Assembly (NCBI GenBank): GCA_963847985.1
Contig: CAWKBS010000001.1
Coordinates: forward strand, 1 to 64,000
DNA from: JAIBJN01 sp963847985
GTDB lineage: Bacteria > Actinomycetota > Thermoleophilia > Gaiellales > Gaiellaceae
DNA: 64,000 nucleotides
Direction: 5' to 3'
Below the pieces are notes generated by a model, which ran no database searches, was not told the origin of the DNA, and was given only the letters and a program-made list of their open reading frames with translations. A program made the position numbers and the translations under genes. Positions within the stretch are counted from its first letter, which is position 1. Every line of letters starts with the position of its first letter. Positions 45,342 to 52,889 of the stretch are shown here, in pieces.

Positions 45342-45775
45342 GTCGGCCGCGGGAGGTCGTCTTCGACTACCTGACGAACCCCTCCCACCTCGCCGATTGG
45401 CAGACGTCCAAGACGTCGGTGGAGCCGCTCACCGACGGAGCTCCGCGGCTGGGAACGCGTGTCCGAGAGCGCACGAAGCCCCCGGGCGGCAAGGAGTTCG
45501 AACAGATCGTCGAGTTCACCGAGTTCGACCGACCGGTGCGGGTCCACGCGCACATCGTCGAGGGGCCCTACCCGATCGACGGAACGTGGTCGTTCGAGTC
45601 TGCTGGCGACGGAACGCGGGTGCACTTCGTGGCCGAGGGTGAGCTGCGCGGCGCGATGCGAGTGCTGCAGCCGGTCATGAGACTCGTCATGGGTCGCCAG
45701 ATGGCCGGTTCACATCGGAACCTTCGTCGCAATGTCGAGGCCGGTGACGCGGCTCCGGCGAATGCCGCCGGCTGA
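45314..45775 (+). CDS. SRPBCC-family (polyketide cyclase/START-like) protein
   Basis: 153 residues with the START-like fold: IEQTFFVSRPREVVFDYLTNPSHLADWQ, GTRVRERTKPPGGKEFEQIVEFTEFD, GTWSFESAGDGTRVHFVAEGEL and a C-terminal helix (MRVLQPVMRLVMGRQMAGS). AGGAGG precedes the ATG by 7 bases, and the start overlaps the GH15 remnant by 28 bases. Such proteins bind hydrophobic ligands; no ligand can be named. Confidence 0.85.
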   Translation: MRIEQTFFVSRPREVVFDYLTNPSHLADWQTSKTSVEPLTDGAPRLGTRVRERTKPPGGKEFEQIVEFTEFDRPVRVHAHIVEGPYPIDGTWSFESAGDGTRVHFVAEGELRGAMRVLQPVMRLVMGRQMAGSHRNLRRNVEAGDAAPANAAG

Positions 45776-45865
45776 TCGTTCCCGGCCCTGACCTATTCCT
45801 GACTCCAGTGGGAACGGTCAGTTGCAGACGTTCCCGAGCGGACGTCTTTCACGACCTCGGCCGGG

Positions 45866-46705
45866 TCACGCGGGATCTGCGGGAGTCGCTGCCGGCTGCG
45901 TCGCGTTGGCGAGCGCCCATTCCAGGGCGTAGTCGGCGACTTCCTCCCAGCCTTCCTGCGCGGGGAGAAGGTGCGCCCGGCCCTCATACTCTTTGATCTC
46001 GGTGATGGTGTTCGACTTGTAGTGCTTGGCATTCGACCGCTGGACGCTCGGCGGCATGAGGTGGTCCTCGCCGCCCGAGATGAACAGCAGCGGAGCGCGG
46101 CTGTCGTTCTTGTAGTCGACCCACGCGGCCTGGTGGCCCGGTTCCAGGTTGGCGAGCACGATCCCCCAGAGGATCGCTCCCGAGGCCGGTACGTGGTAAC
46201 GCTCGTACAGCGCCTGGGACTCGTCTTCGCTGAAGGTGTTCGCGAACACGTAGTGCCACTGCTCGGGCGTGAAGCCGACGGCGCGGTGGCGGTTGGCCGG
46301 GTTCTTGAGGACGGGGAACAGCGACTTGATCTGCGAGGGCGGGGTGACGCGGACGCCTTCGGTCGGGGCGGAGTTGATGGCCACCCCCGCGGCACCGAAT
46401 CCGTGGTCGAGGAGGAGCTGCACGAAGGTCCCGCCGGCAGAGTGGCCGATCAGGATAGGAGGCGACTCGAGCTCGCCGACGACTGCCTCGAGATGCTCGA
46501 CGACCGCAGGCACCGTCAGCGCTTCGATCGGCGAGGTGTCTGCATTGAGCGCCTCGACCTCGACCTCGAATCCAGGATAAGCAGGCGCGATCACGCGGTA
46601 ACCGGCCTGCTCGTATCGCTCGATCCAGTGCTCCCAGCTTCGGGGAGTGACCCAGAAGCCATGGATCAGAACGATCGTGTCAGGTGTTGTCGAATCCGTA
46701 CTCAT
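45866..46705 (-). CDS. Alpha/beta hydrolase
   Basis: 279-residue serine hydrolase. Oxyanion region VLIHGFWVTPRSWEHW, nucleophile elbow ILIGHSAGGTFVQLL (Ser), acid region LLFISGGEDHLMPPS (Asp) and catalytic His in EGRAHLLPAQEGWEEVADYALEW. ATG at 46705 has GAGGAGG just upstream. No signal peptide. Esterase, lipase or related; substrate unknown. The same frame extends upstream into an epoxide-hydrolase remnant. Confidence 0.9.
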   Translation of the reverse strand: MSTDSTTPDTIVLIHGFWVTPRSWEHWIERYEQAGYRVIAPAYPGFEVEVEALNADTSPIEALTVPAVVEHLEAVVGELESPPILIGHSAGGTFVQLLLDHGFGAAGVAINSAPTEGVRVTPPSQIKSLFPVLKNPANRHRAVGFTPEQWHYVFANTFSEDESQALYERYHVPASGAILWGIVLANLEPGHQAAWVDYKNDSRAPLLFISGGEDHLMPPSVQRSNAKHYKSNTITEIKEYEGRAHLLPAQEGWEEVADYALEWALANATQPAATPADPA

Positions 46706-46829
46706 GCTTCCTCCTCGATGGTGTTCTTGCGTGGGTAGGCGTCGCGGATCGCGTCGGTCACGAGCGAGCTTGTCGTCTGAAATCTCGACGTCGAACTGGC
46801 GGATTTCGGTCGCGCTTTTACAGCAGCCA
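46706..46829 (-). pseudogene. Remnant of an epoxide-hydrolase N-terminus
   Basis: An ATG at 46829 has an AAGGGAGG ribosome site but reaches only about six sensible codons. In the next frame the sequence reads TEIRQFDVEISDDKLA, which resembles the lid-helix start of microsomal-type epoxide hydrolases, then becomes incoherent and joins the alpha/beta hydrolase leader. I read this as the front end of a deleted gene. The match is by eye only. Confidence 0.45.
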
Positions 46830-47090
46830 TGGTCGGCCTCCCTTCGTCGGGGTGTCCTTGGCAACCGATCGGGGCCATCGCATTACGGCGACGCGGCGAA
46901 AATCGTCGATGCCGTCGCATCACGGCGACGCGGCGAACGATCCAACGCCGAGCCTCTCAGACCGCCGGCTGCCGGTCAATCGAGTTCACCACATCGGCAA
47001 GAAGCAGCCCGGTCGATGCGCACGTCCGGGTGGGGCCAACCAACCATCGGAATCCACTCTTGGGGGTTCGTCGCGGCGCGGACTTTCCGC
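46830..47090. repeat. Non-coding segment with a 37-base-period direct repeat
   Basis: No gene is supported. Two 27-base copies (46874-46900 and 46911-46937; start GCC[A/G]TCGCAT[T/C]ACGG) are 25/27 identical and 37 bases apart. The base composition is less GC-rich than nearby genes. It probably includes the promoter of the hydrolase unit. Confidence 0.5.
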
Positions 47091-47657
47091 TTATTTCTTG
47101 ATCTCGTAGCGCAGAAGTACCACGCCGTTTTCGAACGAGGTGGCCTCGACCAGCTTCAGGTCTTGCCGATCCTCGAAAATGCGCGTTCCCTTGCCGCGTG
47201 ACGCCGGGCAGACGAGCAGGGTGATCTCGTCGACGACGCCGGCGTCCAGCAGGGAGTGCATGAGTTTCAAGCTCCCCCACAGCCAGATGTCCTTGCCGCT
47301 CTGCTCCTTGAGCTCCCGGATGGTGGCGGCCGGGTCGCGCGTCACGGTCGCGGCGGGAAAGTCGCCCCAGGGGGCGTCATCCAGCTTCGACGAGGCGACG
47401 AACTTGGTGAGGTTGTTGAGCTTTTCGCCGTACTCGCCCTGCTCGTCGGCGTACGGCCAATAGTCCTTGGACTGGGCGTAGGTATTCGCGCCGAGAATCA
47501 GCGTGTCGACCGAGTCGATGAACCCCATCACGCGTGCCTTGAACGCAGGATCGGTGGTCTCGGAAAAGGGCTCCCCTGACACGAAGCTGAGCCCGCCGTC
47601 CTCCTCCGCGGCGACGTTGTCGACGGTAACCCACTGCTGGACTATGAGTTTCCGCAA
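47091..47657 (-). CDS. Dihydrofolate-reductase-family (RibD-C/YyaP-like) protein
   Basis: 188 residues of the DHFR fold used by RibD C-terminal and YyaP-like proteins: MRKLIVQQWVTVDNVAAEEDGGLSF, DTLILGANTYAQSKDYWPYA, FVASSKLDDAPWG, GKDIWLWGSLKLMHSLLDAGVVDEITLLVCPASRGKGTRIF. It should bind NADPH. It is not a true folate enzyme by sequence; the substrate is unknown. Convergent arrangement is absent; the divergent gene begins at 47779. Confidence 0.87.
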   Translation of the reverse strand: MRKLIVQQWVTVDNVAAEEDGGLSFVSGEPFSETTDPAFKARVMGFIDSVDTLILGANTYAQSKDYWPYADEQGEYGEKLNNLTKFVASSKLDDAPWGDFPAATVTRDPAATIRELKEQSGKDIWLWGSLKLMHSLLDAGVVDEITLLVCPASRGKGTRIFEDRQDLKLVEATSFENGVVLLRYEIKK

Positions 47658-47778
47658 GGCGCCAACCTACACCGCGTGGCGTTCCCGCTGGGCCCGCGCG
47701 TTCAGGCGCGAGCCCGGATCTCGTCGTCCTGTTCCCTGACCTCGTTAGGAGGGATCGGGGAAACTCGCACCGACGGCT

Positions 47779-48849
47779 ATGCGGAAGAGGATCTCGAAGC
47801 GACACGTGCTCGGCGGCGGCCTGGGGATCGCCGTAGTGGTCGCAACGTTTGTCTTCATCCTGCCGCGCATCGCCGACTACCGCGACGTGTGGGACGTCGT
47901 CAAGGGCCTCTCCTGGGCGGACCTCGGGCTTCTCGCGGGAGCGACGGCGCTGAACCTGATCACCTTCGCGCCTCCGTGGATGGCCGCGCTGCCGGGCCTC
48001 GGGTTCCGCCCGGCGTTCGTCGTCACCCAGGCATCGACGGCCTCGACCTACCTCGCACCGGCGGGAGTCGCCGTCGGGATGGCGCTGTCGTTCGCAATGC
48101 TGCGGGGCTGGGGCTTCGCTGCCGCCCCGGTCAGCCTGGCGGTGGCGGTTACCGGCGTCTGGAACCAGCTCGCCATGCTCGCGTTCCCGACCGTCGCGCT
48201 CGCGCTCCTGGCGCTGACCGGCAATCCCCATACAGCACTCGACACGGTCGCGTTCATCGGGCTCGCGATCTTCGTGGTCGTGCTGGTGGGCTTCGCCGCG
48301 GGCCTCAGCAGCCCGAGGCTGGCGCGCCGGGTCGGCGACCTCGCGGCCCGAGCTGCCTCGTGGGGCAAGCGGCTGTTCCGGAAGAAGCCGGTGACGTGGG
48401 ACGGCGAGGCGTTCGTCCGCTTCCGCGCCCGAACGAACTCGCTCCTCAGGCGCCGCTGGCACGTGCTGACGCTCGCGACGCTCGCCGGGCACTTCACCGT
48501 CTACCTGGTGATGCTCGTGTCGCTCCGTGTCCTCGGCGTCACGGCCGACGAGGTCACCGCCGTCGAAGCGTTCGCTGCGTGGTCCCTCGTGCGCCTGCTC
48601 GGCTCGATTCCCATCACGCCGGGTGGGCTGGGCATCGTCGAGCTTGGCCTGACGACCGCCCTCGTCGGCTTCGGAGGCGGCCAGGCCGAAGTCGTCGCGG
48701 CAGTCCTCGTCTACCGCGTCTTGACCGTCGTGCCCACGCTCCTGATCGGCCTTCTGACCGGGGCGACGTGGAAGCGCTACCGACCCGACGTCGAACCGAC
48801 GGCCGCCGCGCCCGGCACGGGGATCCAACCCGGCCGGCGCGAGCCCTGA
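47779..48849 (+). CDS. Flippase-like / LPG synthase transmembrane-domain protein
   Basis: A 356-residue polytopic membrane protein of the lysylphosphatidylglycerol synthase TM (UPF0104) family. About eight hydrophobic segments include GGGLGIAVVVATFVFILP and the family-typical WSLVRLLGSIPITPGGLGIVELGLTTALV near the C-terminus. It lacks the C-terminal aminoacyl-transferase domain of MprF, so a lipid-flipping or glycolipid role is more likely. The start has no strong ribosome site nearby (AGGAGG is 25-30 bases upstream). Confidence 0.85.
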   Translation: MRKRISKRHVLGGGLGIAVVVATFVFILPRIADYRDVWDVVKGLSWADLGLLAGATALNLITFAPPWMAALPGLGFRPAFVVTQASTASTYLAPAGVAVGMALSFAMLRGWGFAAAPVSLAVAVTGVWNQLAMLAFPTVALALLALTGNPHTALDTVAFIGLAIFVVVLVGFAAGLSSPRLARRVGDLAARAASWGKRLFRKKPVTWDGEAFVRFRARTNSLLRRRWHVLTLATLAGHFTVYLVMLVSLRVLGVTADEVTAVEAFAAWSLVRLLGSIPITPGGLGIVELGLTTALVGFGGGQAEVVAAVLVYRVLTVVPTLLIGLLTGATWKRYRPDVEPTAAAPGTGIQPGRREP

Positions 48850-48850
48850 A

Positions 48851-48875
48851 GCAACGCGGCGGGAATCGAACCCGC
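48851..48875 (-). other. tRNA-3'-end-like fragment (possible attachment site scar)
   Basis: The minus strand reads a perfect T-arm, GCGGG-TTCGATT-CCCGC (48859-48875), followed by a 7-base CGCGTTG that could be the 3' side of an acceptor stem. No D-arm, anticodon arm or matching 5' acceptor strand is present, because the upstream side is the cupin gene. It could be the tRNA- or tmRNA-derived half of an integration site left by a mobile element, or chance. Confidence 0.4.
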
Positions 48876-48891
48876 GGTTTCCCTCGCCACC

Positions 48892-49347
48892 TCAGTTGTC
48901 GCTGGCCGGCGCTCGCGCGTATTCCTCGTCGGTGACGTGCGCGCCCCAGGTTGCGTTGTTCCCTTCCTCGTCGACCTGGAGCAGCGCGAGGTGGGTCATG
49001 AATCGCGTCGCTGTGGCGCCATGCCAGTGCTCCTCGCCCGGCTCGAAGAACACGCGGTCACCCGGGCGGATCACCTCGACCGGGCCACCCAGCCGCTGTG
49101 CGAGGCCGACACCCTCGAGCACGTAGATCGTCTGGCCGTTGGGGTGCGTATGCCACGCAGTGCGTGCGCCAGGCGTGAAGTGGACGCTGCTCGCGCTCAG
49201 GCGCGAGGCGCCCGACGGCGTGGCGACGGCGTCGAGGTAGACCGCGCCGGTGAACCACTCACCCGGCCCCGCCGTCGTCTCGATGCTGCTCCTCGTGATC
49301 TCCATGGTGGTCTCCTGGATCGTCTCGATTCGGGCGTCGGTGGCCAT
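48892..49347 (-). CDS. Single-domain cupin protein
   Basis: 151 residues (137 if the internal ATG at MEITRSS is used). Cupin motifs are GARTAWHTHPNGQTIYVLEGVG and PGDRVFFEPGEEHWHGAT, giving the three-His/one-Glu metal site. Similar cupins occur beside carboxymuconolactone decarboxylases and oxidoreductases; substrate unknown. Confidence 0.85.
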   Translation of the reverse strand: MATDARIETIQETTMEITRSSIETTAGPGEWFTGAVYLDAVATPSGASRLSASSVHFTPGARTAWHTHPNGQTIYVLEGVGLAQRLGGPVEVIRPGDRVFFEPGEEHWHGATATRFMTHLALLQVDEEGNNATWGAHVTDEEYARAPASDN

Positions 49348-49494
49348 GCTCCCTTAACGCTCGGCACCCGGTCCACCCCACGGTAGACCACCGAGCGCCG
49401 GCCGGCCCGGCAGTCGGGCGGGCGTAAGAACCGCCGGGCGCGCGTCACGAACAGATGCGAGGCCACGGGACTCGTCGAAGAGAAAGGAGGCGCC

Positions 49495-50181
49495 TTGAAC
49501 AAGGCGCAGACACTCCGCCCCACCCGGCTGGGGCTGACGCTGCTGGTTGCGCTCCTCGCCGCGGTGATCGCGCTCGTCGTTACCGGCGGGCCGCAGGCAC
49601 TCGCCCGCGACGGCGGCGATCGCGGCTCGAAGGGCTCGATCTCCAAGAAGGAGCTCGAGCTTCGCAACGACATGCGCAAGCTGTGGGAGGACCACATCAC
49701 GTGGACGCGGCTAGCGATCATCAGCCTCACCACCAACGCGCCGGACACGCAGGCGACGGTCGGCCGCCTGCTCCAAAATCAGGACGACATCGGCGACGCG
49801 ATCAAGCCGTTCTACGGCAACGCCGCCGGCGAGGAGCTCAGCCGGCTCCTGCGCGAGCACATCCTGATCGCCGCCGACCTCATCGCCGCCGCACAGGCGG
49901 GCGACGGGGCCGCGGTGGCGGCGCACCAGGCCCGCTGGCGGGCCAACGCCGATCAGATCGCCGCCTTCCTGAATGCCGCCAACCCGCGCTCGTGGAAGCT
50001 CCGCGAGATGAAGGAGATGCTCTACGAGCACCTCGACCTGACCACGAGCGAGGTCGTCGCGCGTCTCACCGCCGACTGGGCCGCGGACGTCGCCGCTTAC
50101 GACGCCATCCACCTCCAGATACTCGAGATGGCGGACGAGCTCTCGACCGGCATCGTCAAGCAGTTTCATCGCCGCTTCTAG
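49495..50181 (+). CDS. Exported helical protein, unknown function
   Basis: 228 residues from a TTG start with a strong AAAGGAGG site at 49483-49490. The N-terminus is a signal or anchor (LGLTLLVALLAAVIALVVTGGPQALA). The rest is helical with conserved-looking blocks LRNDMRKLWEDHITWTRLAII, RLLQNQDDIGDAIKPFYG, LLREHILIAADLIAAAQAGD and LDLTTSEVVARLTADWAADVAAYD. His and Glu/Asp are spaced as in helical-bundle metal-binding proteins, but I cannot assign a function. Relatives carry unreliable enzyme names in databases. Confidence 0.7.
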   Translation: MNKAQTLRPTRLGLTLLVALLAAVIALVVTGGPQALARDGGDRGSKGSISKKELELRNDMRKLWEDHITWTRLAIISLTTNAPDTQATVGRLLQNQDDIGDAIKPFYGNAAGEELSRLLREHILIAADLIAAAQAGDGAAVAAHQARWRANADQIAAFLNAANPRSWKLREMKEMLYEHLDLTTSEVVARLTADWAADVAAYDAIHLQILEMADELSTGIVKQFHRRF

Positions 50182-50237
50182 GGCAACGTGCGCTCCGGGG
50201 CGCCTTCGGGCGTCCCGGAGCACGCTACGCTGCCGGC

Positions 50238-50648
50238 ATGGTCGAGCGCTTCGAGGAGATGCCGGCCGGAACGCTCGGGTTCCTGCTCTCCGGCAAGGTG
50301 ACCCGCGACGAATACCACGAGCTGCTCGCGCCGGTGCACACGGCGCTCGAGCGCGGGGAGCGGCTGCGTTACCTGGTCGCGACCGCACCGGACTTCCACG
50401 GCCTCGATCTCGGCGCGCTCTGGGAGGACGTGAAAGCCGCAGGCTCGGTCGGCCTGAAGCACTACTCAGACTGGGAGCGGATCGCGGTCGTCACGGACAA
50501 GGAGTGGATGCGCAACGCGATCGCTGCGTTCGGCTGGGTCAGCCCGGGCGAGCTCCGCATCTTCGAACCGGACCAGCTCGAGGACGCGAAGGCGTGGCTG
50601 GCCGCAGACCTGACTACTTCCGCGCCAGCATCACCTCCGTCGCCTTGA
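50238..50648 (+). CDS. SpoIIAA-like (STAS/SEC14-type) protein
   Basis: 136 residues with the SpoIIAA-like pattern: MPAGTLGFLLSGKVTRDEYHELLAPVH, RLRYLVATAPDFHGLDLGALWEDVK, YSDWERIAVVTDKEWMRNAIAAFGW, GELRIFEPDQLEDAKAWLA. Such single-domain proteins are thought to bind lipids or partner proteins. The 3' end overlaps the mop gene on the opposite strand by 35 bases (tail-to-tail). Confidence 0.85.
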   Translation: MVERFEEMPAGTLGFLLSGKVTRDEYHELLAPVHTALERGERLRYLVATAPDFHGLDLGALWEDVKAAGSVGLKHYSDWERIAVVTDKEWMRNAIAAFGWVSPGELRIFEPDQLEDAKAWLAADLTTSAPASPPSP

Positions 50649-50820
50649 CGACCACGAGGATCTCGTCGCCCTCGGCGAGGCCGAGTCGTTCGGCGCTGCC
50701 CCTGGTGATCGCCGCAACGACGTCCTGGCCGCCCACGTCGACGGTGACCTCGGCCATGATCGTGCCGAGCTTGACGTCCTTGACGGTGGCGTCGAGCTGA
50801 TTTCTGGCGCTGAGCTCCAT
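50614..50820 (-). CDS. mop: Molbindin (single Mop/TOBE domain)
   Basis: 68 residues forming one Mop domain: LSARNQLDATVKDVKLGTIMAEVTVDVGG, VVAAITRGSAERLGLAEGDEILVVVKATEVML. Molbindins bind molybdate or tungstate for cytoplasmic storage or buffering. It lies 17 bases downstream of modA in the same direction, so the two are likely co-transcribed. Confidence 0.92.
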   Translation of the reverse strand: MELSARNQLDATVKDVKLGTIMAEVTVDVGGQDVVAAITRGSAERLGLAEGDEILVVVKATEVMLARK

Positions 50821-50837
50821 GCGAACCGCACCTCCTC

Positions 50838-51587
50838 TTACTCGCTGGGGACGATGAACCCGGCGGACTCGAGCTGCTCCCTACCCGTGTCGCTCAGCAC
50901 CAGGTCGACGAATTCCTGAGCCGACTCCTTGTTCTCGCTGGCCGCTACGACTGCGATCTGGTACTCGATCGGCGGCTGCGAGCCCTCGGGAAGCTCGACG
51001 ACGGTGACGTCGTCGGCTGCAACAGCAGCGTCCGTCGCGTAGACGAAACCGACGTCGCCTTCGCCGAGCGAGATCTTCCCGACGACACCCTTGACGTCGT
51101 CCTCTTCCGAGACGACGTTGTCGAGAGCGGCCGCGAGACCAAGCTCGTCGAGCACCTCGCGAGTGTAGTCACCCACGGGAACGCCCTCAGCCGCGATGAC
51201 GATCTGCGTCCCGTCCGCCGTGATGTCGTTGATGTCGTCGATGCCGGCCGGATTGTCCGTGGGAACGATCATCACCAAGCGGTTGGACGCGAAGACAACC
51301 GGCTCGTCGACGAGCCCCTCTTCGAACAGCTCCTGCGGGTACTTGGCGCTCGCCGCCGCGTAGACATCGGCCGGCGCGCCCTCGCGGATCTGGGTCGCGA
51401 GCTCGTCGGAGCCCGCGAAGTTGTACTGCGGCGCCGGGTCGATGGCCGGAAACACCTCGGTTAGCGAGGCCGCGGCATACACCACCAGCTCGCTGTCCCC
51501 GCCGGCGGGTTCATCATCGTCTCCACCGCACGCGGTCGCGGCGAGGAGGAAAACGAGGAGCAGGGACAACCAGACGAGCCTGCGCAT
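50838..51587 (-). CDS. modA: Molybdate-binding lipoprotein ModA
   Basis: Substrate-binding protein of the molybdate ABC importer. Lipobox at LAATAC (LLLVFLLAATACGG), then VVYAAASLTEVFPAI, YNFAGSDELATQIREGAPADVYAAAS, NRLVMIVPTDNPAGI and GDVGFVYATDAAV, all typical of ModA. 249 residues. ATG has GGAGG upstream and is divergent from the regulator across a perfect palindrome. Confidence 0.94.
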   Translation of the reverse strand: MRRLVWLSLLLVFLLAATACGGDDDEPAGGDSELVVYAAASLTEVFPAIDPAPQYNFAGSDELATQIREGAPADVYAAASAKYPQELFEEGLVDEPVVFASNRLVMIVPTDNPAGIDDINDITADGTQIVIAAEGVPVGDYTREVLDELGLAAALDNVVSEEDDVKGVVGKISLGEGDVGFVYATDAAVAADDVTVVELPEGSQPPIEYQIAVVAASENKESAQEFVDLVLSDTGREQLESAGFIVPSE

Positions 51588-51609
51588 GCAACAGCCTCCT
51601 TGACAGCAG

Positions 51610-51637
51610 GCCTAGGCATCTTCCATGATGCCTAGGC
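51610..51637. promoter_or_regulatory. Palindromic operator between modA and the regulator gene
   Basis: A perfect 11-base inverted repeat (GCCTAGGCATC-N6-GATGCCTAGGC) lies midway between modA (start 51587) and the regulator (start 51682). A third GCCTA half-site follows at 51641. The symmetry, the position and the adjacent DNA-binding Mop protein make this the probable operator for molybdate control of both transcripts. Confidence 0.75.
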
Positions 51638-51681
51638 AACGCCTATGCGATTCGCGCGACTCTACACCAGAGGAGGCCGCT

Positions 51682-52062
51682 GTGAGTAGCCAGGAGCTCT
51701 TCACCGCGAGCGAGGCCGCCCGCGCACTCGGGATCAGCCTCGACACCCTTCGCCGCTGGGACCGCGCCGGCCGGATCCGCACTCAGCGCGACAGAGCCAA
51801 CCGGCGGCTCGTTCCGGCAACCGAGGTGACCCGGCTGAGGGGCCGCACGAGCCCCGAGGAGCTGAGCGCGCGCAACCGCTTCCGCGGCGTCGTGCGCGCA
51901 GTCGAGATCGAGGGCTTCCTGGCCCGCGTCGAGCTCGACGTGACCGCACCCGCCCGCGTCGTCGCCGTCATCACCCGCGAGGCCGCCGAGGAGCTCGACC
52001 TGCGGCCGGGCCGCGAGGCCGTGGCGATCGTGAAGTCGACGTCAGTCATGGTCGAGCGGTGA
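51682..52062 (+). CDS. HTH-Mop fusion regulator of molybdate uptake
   Basis: 126 residues. The N-terminal MerR/excisionase-like helix-turn-helix is LFTASEAARALGISLDTLRRWDRAGRI (residues about 5-65) and is joined to one Mop domain (LSARNRFRGVVRAVEIEGFLARVELDV, AVITREAAEELDLRPGREAVAIVKSTSVM). GTG at 51682 follows AGAGGAGG. The arrangement implies a one-component molybdate sensor-repressor, similar in logic to ModE but with a different DNA-binding domain. Its stop overlaps the modB start as GTGA. Confidence 0.88.
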   Translation: MSSQELFTASEAARALGISLDTLRRWDRAGRIRTQRDRANRRLVPATEVTRLRGRTSPEELSARNRFRGVVRAVEIEGFLARVELDVTAPARVVAVITREAAEELDLRPGREAVAIVKSTSVMVER

Positions 52063-52889
52063 TCGGGCGACGGCTCTTCACGGCGGGGCTCGTTGCCGCG
52101 ACCGCCCTGGCGCTCGGCTTCCTCCTGCTGCCGCTCGTTGCCATCTACCTGCGCGTCCCGCCCGGGGAGCTCGTCTCCCAGCTCGGTAGCGATGTCGTCC
52201 TCGACGCCATCCGGGTGACGCTGAAGGCGACGCTGATCTCGCAGGCGCTCATCCTGCTCGTGGGCACCCCGGCCGCCTATCTGATCGCGTCCCGGGCCTT
52301 CCGCGGGCGGGCGCTCGCGATCACGCTGGTCGAGCTCCCGCTCGTCCTCCCACCCGCTGTCGCCGGACTCGCCCTGCTCGCCGCCTTCGGCCGGCTCGGG
52401 CTCTTGGGAAGCAGCTTCGAGGCCCTCGGCATCAGCATCAGCTTCACGCAGGCCGCGGTCGTGCTCGCCGTCACCTACGTCGCCAGCCCTTTCTACATCC
52501 GTCAGGCGATCGCGTCGTTCGAAGCGCTCGATCACTCGCTGCTCGACGCCTCGCGCACCCTCGGAGCCGGGCCCGCCCGCACGTTCTTTCGGATCGCCAT
52601 TCCGCTTGCAGCCAACGGACTGGCCGCCGGGGCGGCGCTTTCGTTCGCCCGCGGGATCGGTGAGTTCGGCGCAACGATCATGTTCGCCGGCAGTCTCCAG
52701 GGCGTGACCCAGACCGTCTCGCTCGCCATCTACGCCCAGTTCGACCTCAACTTCGACGTCGCCCTGGCGCTCGGCGGCCTGCTCATCCTCGTCAGCGGCC
52801 TTGTCCTCCTCCTTGCCAAGATCATCCCCGCATGGACACGCTCGAGTTCGACTTCGCTCTCCCCCTTCGCCCGTTTCGGCTCGAGCTAG
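52059..52889 (+). CDS. modB: Molybdate ABC transporter permease ModB
   Basis: 276-residue membrane permease with about six hydrophobic helices and the permease EAA-type loop (EALDHSLLDASRTLGAGPARTFFRIAIPLAANGLAAG). LPLVLPPAVAGLALLAAFG and FARGIGEFGATIMFAG are typical of ModB/CysT permeases. GTG start coupled to the regulator. Its 3' end overlaps modC by 58 bases. Confidence 0.93.
   Translation: MIGRRLFTAGLVAATALALGFLLLPLVAIYLRVPPGELVSQLGSDVVLDAIRVTLKATLISQALILLVGTPAAYLIASRAFRGRALAITLVELPLVLPPAVAGLALLAAFGRLGLLGSSFEALGISISFTQAAVVLAVTYVASPFYIRQAIASFEALDHSLLDASRTLGAGPARTFFRIAIPLAANGLAAGAALSFARGIGEFGATIMFAGSLQGVTQTVSLAIYAQFDLNFDVALALGGLLILVSGLVLLLAKIIPAWTRSSSTSLSPFARFGSS

Noticed and set aside
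45779..45823. CGTTCCC ... GGGAACG inverted repeat between convergent genes
   Set aside because: The arms are only 7 bases with a loop of about 30 bases, so it is weak as a terminator or operator; likely chance.
51599..51627. TTGACA at 51599 as a plus-strand -35 box
   Set aside because: No acceptable -10 hexamer follows at 16-18 bases, and the site overlaps the palindrome; too weak to call.
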